Shown one piece after another: positions 58,643-64,000 of a DNA stretch of 64,000 bases. The notes beneath the pieces were generated by a model. It saw nothing but the letters and a program-made list of their open reading frames with translations. It did no database searches and was not told the origin of the DNA. How positions within the stretch are numbered: the stretch's first letter is position 1; each line of letters opens with the position of its first letter. The position numbers and the translations under genes were made by a program. The stretch comes from Paenibacillus naphthalenovorans (GTDB lineage: Bacteria > Bacillota > Bacilli > Paenibacillales > NBRC-103111): the NCBI RefSeq assembly GCF_900099895.1, contig NZ_FNDY01000011.1, positions 81,460 to 145,459 on the forward strand, written 5' to 3'.

Positions 58643-58680
58643 AAAAAACACCAGTACGAAACTAAATTCGCAGCTGGTGT
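58643..58680 (-). terminator. Intrinsic terminator of the peptide/nickel ABC operon
   Basis: ACACCAG (58648-58654) pairs with CTGGTGT (58674-58680), plus an inner GCGAA/TTCG pairing, and six T follow on the minus strand. It lies 70 nt past the last ATPase gene and insulates the riboswitch unit. Confidence 0.85.
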
Positions 58681-58750
58681 GTTTTGCATGCCGATTTCCA
58701 GTCCCCTGCCGGTTCGGAAGTTTTATATTTCTCGGCTTGTTGTCAACCCC

Positions 58751-59362
58751 CTAAAGCGTCCTTGAAGAGCCCCATTTCATTACCCGGGTGCAAACCCGTC
58801 CGATCAAATGCTTATCATGACTGATCACAAGCATTCCCATGCCGCGCTTTTCGGCCGCCTCCAACACCGCATGCCAGATTTGGGCCTGGGTTATGGCATC
58901 GAGCATCGTGGTAATCTCGTCGGCAATCAAAAAACGGGTGTTAGGACCAAGGGCCCTGGCGATACAGAATCGTTGGAGCTCGCCGCCGGACAACTCGCCG
59001 GGCCGCCGGTTTAGCCATTCCTCCTCAATGCCTAAAGAGGCAAGAAGCTGTTCATCGGGGTCCCAGCTCTCCTTCAGTACGGACCGCATGAGCCATCGCG
59101 GGTTGACCGCTTTTTCCGGATGCTGAAATATCAGCTGAACCGGAAGAAAGCCTTTGGAAGGCAGAGGAGCGCCATTCAACAGAACGCTTCCCTCCTTGGG
59201 CTTCTCATAGCCGGCCAGCATGCGGGCTAAAGTGGACTTGCCGCAGCCGCTTGGCCCGACCAACCCTACCACTTCACCGGGCTTGATCATGATGTCTATC
59301 CCCCTGAATATCCAAGAGGCCCTTTCGTAATGAAAACCCAGATTTCGCCCTTCAAGAAGCAT
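58751..59362 (-). CDS. Oligopeptide/nickel-type ABC ATPase (DppF/NikE-like)
   Basis: A 203-residue ATPase with Walker A GPSGCGKST, signature LSGGELQRFCIARAL, Walker B LIADEITTMLD and His switch VISHDKH. It lacks the C-terminal oligopeptide-binding extension common in DppF/OppF, which makes it short like NikE/CntF proteins. It overlaps the first ATPase gene by 11 nt and is last in the operon. Confidence 0.87.
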   Translation of the reverse strand: MLLEGRNLGFHYERASWIFRGIDIMIKPGEVVGLVGPSGCGKSTLARMLAGYEKPKEGSVLLNGAPLPSKGFLPVQLIFQHPEKAVNPRWLMRSVLKESWDPDEQLLASLGIEEEWLNRRPGELSGGELQRFCIARALGPNTRFLIADEITTMLDAITQAQIWHAVLEAAEKRGMGMLVISHDKHLIGRVCTRVMKWGSSRTL

Positions 59363-60281
59363 GGATGCACCTCACCGATCCGCCGCGCAGCCATCGCATC
59401 TCGGGCAGAGAGTTCATGCATTCGTTCGTAGCCATCGGACAGCGCGGAGCAAACCTGCAGCCTTCAGGGAGCGCATCCGGATGCGGCTGAAAGCCCGGGA
59501 TCGGCTCAAAACCGTTTTGCGGGAGCGCTCTCCACAATGCCTTGCTGTAAGGGTGCCGAAGCTTTTCCCCGCTGCCGGCGAAATCGTCCGGACGGGCCGT
59601 CTCTACGGTCGTGCCGGCATAAATGATGGCTACTTTATGAGCGATCTGCAGGGCTGCTTCGATATCGTGAGTGATGAACAACACACCGCATCCCTGATCA
59701 GCCAGCTCTTTGAAGAAGCCGAGCGTCTCCTTGACAACGCCGGCGTCGAGACCGGGAGTCGGTTCATCGGCAATGACAAGCTTTGCACCGCTCATGCTTG
59801 CCGTGGAGACAAGAATCCGCCTGGCCATTCCGCCTGACAGTTGAAAAGGAAACATGCGTTCCACTTCAGCCCCCAGTCCATACCGTTCAAAAATCTCCCG
59901 TTGTTTCTTGACCGCTTCTATAGCGTCTCCGCGGTTCGTCCGAACCTGCTCTCCTACGCGCATCAACGGATTCAGATAATTGACCGATTGCGGGACAAGA
60001 GCAATCTCGCGCCCCCTTAACGCAGCTTGTCTGGCTGTCGTAAGCTCTTCTCCATCATAACGAATGGAGCCGGAGGTCTCCGCACTGTCCGGGAGAATCC
60101 CCAGGATCGCATGGGCCAACAGGCTCTTGCCTGCACCGCTTGACCCGACTAATGCAACGATCTCTCCGGCATGGACGGTAACATTCAGCTCCTGTACCAC
60201 GTTCAGCTTTTTTTGCTGAAAACCGCGGGTATACTGCAGGAAGGAGATGCTTAAATGATTCACTTCCAAAAGAACGGACAT
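59352..60281 (-). CDS. Oligopeptide/nickel-type ABC ATPase (DppD/NikD-like)
   Basis: A 309-residue ATPase: Walker A GSSGAGKSL, signature LSGGMARRILVSTAS, Walker B LVIADEPTPGLD and the switch region LFITHDIEAAL. The C-terminal extension (HPYSKALWRALP then GCRFAPRCPMATNECM) is the oligo_HPY domain with its four-cysteine pattern, usual for DppD. Signature position ARRI instead of QRV is slightly unusual. GGGAGG precedes the ATG at 60279-60281. Confidence 0.88.
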   Translation of the reverse strand: MSVLLEVNHLSISFLQYTRGFQQKKLNVVQELNVTVHAGEIVALVGSSGAGKSLLAHAILGILPDSAETSGSIRYDGEELTTARQAALRGREIALVPQSVNYLNPLMRVGEQVRTNRGDAIEAVKKQREIFERYGLGAEVERMFPFQLSGGMARRILVSTASMSGAKLVIADEPTPGLDAGVVKETLGFFKELADQGCGVLFITHDIEAALQIAHKVAIIYAGTTVETARPDDFAGSGEKLRHPYSKALWRALPQNGFEPIPGFQPHPDALPEGCRFAPRCPMATNECMNSLPEMRWLRGGSVRCIHAS

Positions 60282-60326
60282 TTCCGCACAAAACCTCCCT
60301 TACGTATGACTCATGACCCCAAAAAA

Positions 60327-61193
60327 CTACTCATTCGACCTGTGCGTTTCCAGGAGCAGCCGCAGATTTTCACCTGCCGTATCGAAGGCCCGTACAATGA
60401 TCAGCAAACAAAGGCCCGGAAAAAACGCCAGCCACCATAAGCCGGTCGATAAATATCGCATAGACTCGGATAGGATGATACCGATGGCCGGCTGATGAGG
60501 AGACAATCCCATGCCCAAGAACGAAATCGCCGCCTCATGCAGGATCGCATGCGGAAAAATAAGCAGCAGGCCCACCAACAGCTGAGGGATCAAATGAGGC
60601 GTCATATGTCTAACGGCTACCCACCAGCGGGACTTCCCGAATCGCCGCGAAATCTGAACAAACTCGGACGAACGCAGCTGCAGCACTTCGGCACGGATAA
60701 TGCGCGCCAGACTCGGCCAATGGGTCAGGGCAATCCCGATGACAACCCCTCTGACTCCGCCGCCCAGAACAAAGCTGATCAAAATAAGCGTGACCAGATG
60801 AGGCACACTCAAAAACAAATCGATCAACCAGCCGATGATGCGATCAACCGTTTTCCCCATCGTTGCGGCGAGCAGCCCCAGAACGGCGGCAATGCTTACA
60901 CTCGCAACCGCAGCCATCATTCCGACTTGTATGCTCAGGGTCAATCCTTTTAAGGTGCGTGTAAACATATCCCTTCCCAGCCAGTCCGTGCCGAAAGGAT
61001 GAGCAAGAGACGGAACCCGATTGCGCAGTTCCAGATGGGTCGATAAGCTTACGTCACCCAGCCAATGCCCTGTGAACCATGTTCCTGCTATGAGAACAGC
61101 CGCAGACACAGCCAGGAACAAAGCCCTCTGTCTTGGATTGCATTTGGATGCAGAACGGAGGATGCGGCGTTCGGGGGCGATATCCCTCTTCAT
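60327..61193 (-). CDS. Oligopeptide/nickel-type ABC permease (DppC/NikC-like)
   Basis: A 288-residue permease with about six membrane segments. The family N-terminus AHPFGTDWLGRDMFTRTL and the helix FGKSRWWVAVRHMTPHLIPQLL mark DppC/NikC. GGGAGGGG lies about 8 nt before the ATG at 61191-61193; 93 codons of open frame further upstream lie inside the overlapping permease gene and are not coding. The 5' end overlaps the DppB-like stop by a few bases. Confidence 0.87.
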   Translation of the reverse strand: MKRDIAPERRILRSASKCNPRQRALFLAVSAAVLIAGTWFTGHWLGDVSLSTHLELRNRVPSLAHPFGTDWLGRDMFTRTLKGLTLSIQVGMMAAVASVSIAAVLGLLAATMGKTVDRIIGWLIDLFLSVPHLVTLILISFVLGGGVRGVVIGIALTHWPSLARIIRAEVLQLRSSEFVQISRRFGKSRWWVAVRHMTPHLIPQLLVGLLLIFPHAILHEAAISFLGMGLSPHQPAIGIILSESMRYLSTGLWWLAFFPGLCLLIIVRAFDTAGENLRLLLETHRSNE

Positions 61194-62179
61194 ACGGAAC
61201 GCCCCTCCCTGATCCTGGGATCTATCGCGCGATAGATCAGATCTGCAACTGTATTTCCCGTAAAGACGAACACCGCGCTGAACAGGACGATGCCAAGCAG
61301 AAGCGGGACATCGCCCCGAAGGCCCGCTTCCACCGTGGCCTGACCCAAACCCGGGTACGAAAACACCTGCTCCGCCAGCACGGCTCCGCCAAACAGCTCG
61401 CTGAAGCCTGTAAACTGCAAGGTCACTGCCGGCAGCGCCACTGCGCGCAAACCGTGTCTCCAAAACAGCCAAAATCCGCGCTCTCCGCGGGCTCTGGCAA
61501 ACAAAATATAATCGCTTGCGAGCACGTCCAGCAGCTTCTGCCTCGTATGCAGCGCGATGGGGGCGATGCCGATGACGCTTAACGTCAGTGCGGGCAATGT
61601 CATATGAAGCAATCTATCCCCCCATGTGACGTTCTCGGCGAGTACCCCGACCGGAACACCCAGGCCGATCGGAAACCAGCCCAGCCACACGGCAAAGAAA
61701 ATCAGCAGCACCAGACCCAGCCAGAAGGCGGGAGTGGAAGCCAACGTATAACAGTACCATTTGATCAGCTTGTCCAGCCATGTATCTTTATTCATCGCAG
61801 CGATTACACCCGCAGTAAAACCAATGAGTCCCGATAAAACCCACGAGACTCCCATTAGCGCAAAGGATGCGGCAAACCGTTCGGCGATCACTTCCCCAAC
61901 CGGAAGGCGGTACATCATGGAGATTCCCAAATCCCCCTGCAGCACGGCGGCTCCCCAATGAAAAAAGCGCTCCAACAAAGGCTTGTCCAACCCCCAATAT
62001 TGGGCAATTTGTTCCCGCTGCTCCGGACTTACCCGCATCATATCGGCTCCGACGTAGGCTTGAATCGGATCGATCGGAGAGTAGCTTACGAGCAGAAAGG
62101 AAATAAAGCTGATGGCCACCAGGAGAAAGACAAGCCGTATGCTCTTCATCCATATAAATGTAATCATGCTTCGCATCAT
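61190..62179 (-). CDS. Oligopeptide/nickel-type ABC permease (DppB/NikB-like)
   Basis: A 329-residue permease. It starts MMRSMITFIWMKSIRLVFLL and has the DppB motifs DPIQAYVGADMMRVS, LLERFFHWGAAVLQGDLGIS and ASDYILFARARGERGFWLF. Together with the DppC-like protein it forms the membrane channel. The start ATG at 62177-62179 (or the next codon) overlaps the 3' end of the binding-protein gene; the longer frame upstream is in that gene. Confidence 0.87.
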   Translation of the reverse strand: MMRSMITFIWMKSIRLVFLLVAISFISFLLVSYSPIDPIQAYVGADMMRVSPEQREQIAQYWGLDKPLLERFFHWGAAVLQGDLGISMMYRLPVGEVIAERFAASFALMGVSWVLSGLIGFTAGVIAAMNKDTWLDKLIKWYCYTLASTPAFWLGLVLLIFFAVWLGWFPIGLGVPVGVLAENVTWGDRLLHMTLPALTLSVIGIAPIALHTRQKLLDVLASDYILFARARGERGFWLFWRHGLRAVALPAVTLQFTGFSELFGGAVLAEQVFSYPGLGQATVEAGLRGDVPLLLGIVLFSAVFVFTGNTVADLIYRAIDPRIREGRSV

Positions 62180-62202
62180 GGGGTAATGACTCCGTTCTCC
62201 CT

Positions 62203-63807
62203 CTATTTCAGCCATTTCCACTCTTCGATGTTGTCCGTCACCGGCCATCCGTGACCATGAGGGTGTATTTTCTGCTTTCCGATATCGAGTCCGTCCTTGA
62301 CCAAATACAGATGATCGATATTCACAAGCCATGCCCAAGGCGCATCGCCCAAGGCGCTTACACCGGTGGTACCATCCCACTGCGCTTTTTTCCAGAACTC
62401 CATGGCCGCTTCCTCACTGGTCGCCTTCAGCGCTTGCTCCATATATTGATCGACGACCGGATTACTGTAATAGCCGGCGTTGTAATATTCGATACCGCGA
62501 TATTTCGTGCTGAACAGATTGTACATCTCGAGCGGGTCGTGGCTTCCCCAGCCGAACAACACGGCACTGGAGTGCATCATCGTTTTGATATCGTCCCAGC
62601 TCTTGCCTTCGACCTTGATGTTAATGCCTATCGCCTTGATATGATCCGCTGCCGCAATCGCAAGAGACTGGCGCGTCACATCGCTGGCCGGATAGATGAG
62701 CGGGAATTCCGCTTTCAAGCCGCCCTTCTCTACAATGCCGTCGCCGTCGGAGTCCTTCCAGCCGGCATTCGCCAACAGACTTTTGGCTCCTTCCAGATCA
62801 GCGTCCGGGAAGACCGTTTTCGGGTTTGACCAAGGAAGACCGTCGTTGACCGTGTATGCCGGGGTTCCATACCCCTCCAGCACGCCCTTTACAAGGGCAT
62901 TGCGGTCGATCGCCATATTTATCGCTTTGCGAATGGCGATATCGGCCGTTACATCGTTACCGATCGGATGACCGTCTTTTGTTTTGCCGCCGGAAGAGAC
63001 AACAGGAAATACAATCCCTCTGTTATCGACGGTGCGTACGGCTTCAAGGCGCATTCCTTCCACCGTCTGCTTGCTGAATGCAGCGGGGATGTACGAAATG
63101 TCCACCTTACCGGCCTTGGCTGCGGCAAAAGCAGCATCCTCATTCAGAAACAAAAACGTCAGCTTCTTAAAGAAAGGCTTGGTCCCGTAATATTCCGGAT
63201 TCGCCTCCACAATCAACTGCTGTCCTTTATCCCACTGCACGAGCCGATAAGGCCCCGATCCGACCGGGTTGGACGCATAATTCGGGCCGTGCGCATGCTT
63301 CGGAACGATCCCTGTCGTAACCAGCAAATAGATGAAGGTCGACTGCGCTTCTTTCAAAGTAAACTGCACGGTATATTCGTCGATGGCTTTTACGCTTTGC
63401 ATATTCGTCAGATCAATGACCGAGCCGCTCTTTGCAGCGGTCTCAAATGTATACTGCACGTCCTGCGCAGTTAACGGCTTGCCGTCGGAAAACTTTGCAT
63501 CGTTGCGAAGCTTCACCGTCCATACCTTCCCGTCTCCGCTAATTTCGTAGCCGGTCGCGAGGTCATTGACGATGCGCAGTTCATGATCCCGCTTCAGCAG
63601 TGTGCTTTGGAAAAGCGGCGACCCGTAACGTCCCCAGCCGGCAGTCGGGTCAAAGCCTGTATCCGGTTCGGAACCGACAGCCAGTATAAGTTCTTCATTG
63701 TTCGTTTCCGAACGCTGCTCCGTTTCCTTCGAACAGCCTGCCATAAGGCTGATCAGAAAACATGCCGCAATGAATACCAGGGTCATGCGAAAGAATTGCC
63801 TCTTCAC
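62203..63807 (-). CDS. Family 5 extracellular binding lipoprotein (peptide/nickel type)
   Basis: A 534-residue lipoprotein with lipobox LMAGC at about residue 25. The family 5 fold is shown by DGKVWTVKLRNDAKFSDGKP, YTFETAAKSGS, SNPVGSGPYRLVQWDKGQ and DIAIRKAINMAIDRNALV. In NikA/CntA-type proteins the ligand is a metal chelate; in DppA-type it is a peptide. The His-rich end (KIHPHGHGW) is suggestive of metal but not proof. GGAG precedes the GTG at 63805-63807. It is the first gene of the importer operon. Confidence 0.87.
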   Translation of the reverse strand: MKRQFFRMTLVFIAACFLISLMAGCSKETEQRSETNNEELILAVGSEPDTGFDPTAGWGRYGSPLFQSTLLKRDHELRIVNDLATGYEISGDGKVWTVKLRNDAKFSDGKPLTAQDVQYTFETAAKSGSVIDLTNMQSVKAIDEYTVQFTLKEAQSTFIYLLVTTGIVPKHAHGPNYASNPVGSGPYRLVQWDKGQQLIVEANPEYYGTKPFFKKLTFLFLNEDAAFAAAKAGKVDISYIPAAFSKQTVEGMRLEAVRTVDNRGIVFPVVSSGGKTKDGHPIGNDVTADIAIRKAINMAIDRNALVKGVLEGYGTPAYTVNDGLPWSNPKTVFPDADLEGAKSLLANAGWKDSDGDGIVEKGGLKAEFPLIYPASDVTRQSLAIAAADHIKAIGINIKVEGKSWDDIKTMMHSSAVLFGWGSHDPLEMYNLFSTKYRGIEYYNAGYYSNPVVDQYMEQALKATSEEAAMEFWKKAQWDGTTGVSALGDAPWAWLVNIDHLYLVKDGLDIGKQKIHPHGHGWPVTDNIEEWKWLK

Positions 63808-63919
63808 TTTTTTCCACTCCGAATCTTTTTATATTTGATCGTGTCACGAATAATTAATAGTGTAACACAGACGTTTCTTTCCGTCACTAGCCGCAGCATA
63901 AAAAATGTTGTTCGTCTGT

Positions 63920-63956
63920 GATAATGTCATCCTGTAACTGTTCTGAGATAATGTCA
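63920..63956. repeat. Two direct copies of GATAATGTCA near a possible IS end
   Basis: GATAATGTCA occurs at 63920-63929 and 63947-63956, 27 bp apart, just before a new plus-strand frame. Repeats of this kind often mark transposase-binding subterminal sites. The true element end is not visible. Confidence 0.4.
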
Positions 63957-63979
63957 CTATGGGACAGGAGACATTAACA

Positions 63980-64000
63980 TTGACCAGAGCAGAACTGAAA
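63980..64000 (+). CDS. 5' end of a possible transposase gene (truncated by window)
   Basis: TTG at 63980-63982 starts MTRAELK and stays open to the window edge, with AGGAG (63966-63970) 9 nt upstream. The opening is like that of ISNCY/IS1202-type transposases, and repeated GATAATGTCA lies upstream. Seven codons are too few for a firm call. Confidence 0.4.

Noticed and set aside
58457..58765. 102-codon plus-strand frame right of the riboswitch
   Set aside because: It crosses the terminator of the ABC operon, has unusual composition and no ribosome site.
1..64000. CRISPR arrays, tRNA/rRNA genes, prophage or defence systems
   Set aside because: No spaced direct repeats, cloverleaf or rRNA sequence, phage structural genes or known defence genes were seen on either strand.

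Overview
The window looks like chromosomal DNA of a spore-forming Firmicute, most likely a member of the Paenibacillaceae. The reasons are strong AGGAGG-type ribosome sites with frequent GTG/TTG starts, intrinsic terminators throughout, a cre (CcpA) box, a Spo0E-family phosphatase, a CAP protein with a copper-amine-oxidase-type C-terminal domain, and group IIC intron remnants. No rRNA, tRNA, prophage or CRISPR array was seen. The genus is inference.

Layout. (1) 1-2.7 kb: a truncated IclR regulator, a divergent GntR/FCD regulator, and a tartrate/D-malate dehydrogenase gene whose promoter has a perfect 14-bp palindrome between -35 and -10. (2) 2.9-8.2 kb: a sugar-acid module (SDR, altronate-dehydratase-like enzyme split into two genes, PdxA2-type dehydrogenase) behind a PrpR-like regulator that has lost the GAFTGA loop. 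(3) 8.4-21.2 kb: a 13-gene organosulfur operon with a LysR gene upstream. It encodes a sulfonate-type ABC transporter with two binding proteins, an SsuD-like monooxygenase, a 3-mercaptopropionate-dioxygenase-like cupin, two kinds of CoA-transferase, a DszC/SfnB-like flavoenzyme and redox partners. (4) 21.4-24.9 kb: an oversized IlvD/Edd dehydratase with its GntR regulator, then pssA. (5) 25-37.5 kb: an 11-gene operon (2-hydroxyacid dehydrogenase, RraA-like aldolase, nitroreductase, TctCBA uptake, amidohydrolase, Rieske ferredoxin, Ldh2, aldehyde dehydrogenase, ThDP enzyme) divergent from a LysR gene, substrate unknown.

(6) 37.5-47.2 kb: an SDR gene remnant, a 68-bp inverted repeat, an alpha/beta hydrolase, then a terephthalate-type module: dioxygenase beta and alpha subunits like TphA3/TphA2, an IclR regulator, and a PdxA-family dehydrogenase like TphB. 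A TAXI-TRAP uptake operon follows. A shared motif of the form TTCCG-N5-YKGAA lies upstream of the dioxygenase, between iclR and tphB, and upstream of the TRAP operon, which suggests one IclR regulon. (7) 47.2-52.2 kb: a YfhP-like protein, an acyltransferase plus OlsB-type N-acyltransferase pair (aminolipid synthesis), an EamA exporter and a zinc dehydrogenase. (8) 52.5-57.2 kb: two decayed group IIC introns, each abutting the T-tract of an intrinsic terminator, among small genes and the CAP protein. (9) 57.4-58.5 kb: a c-di-GMP-I riboswitch and terminator upstream of a Spo0E-like gene and an HD-GYP phosphodiesterase gene. (10) 58.7-63.8 kb: an Opp/Nik-type ABC importer. (11) Right edge: the first codons of a possible transposase.

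Taken together this is a catabolic, accessory-rich segment for organic acids, organosulfur compounds and probably an aromatic dicarboxylate. The strongest leads are the c-di-GMP riboswitch over spo0E/HD-GYP, the IclR-controlled terephthalate-type regulon, and the organosulfur operon.
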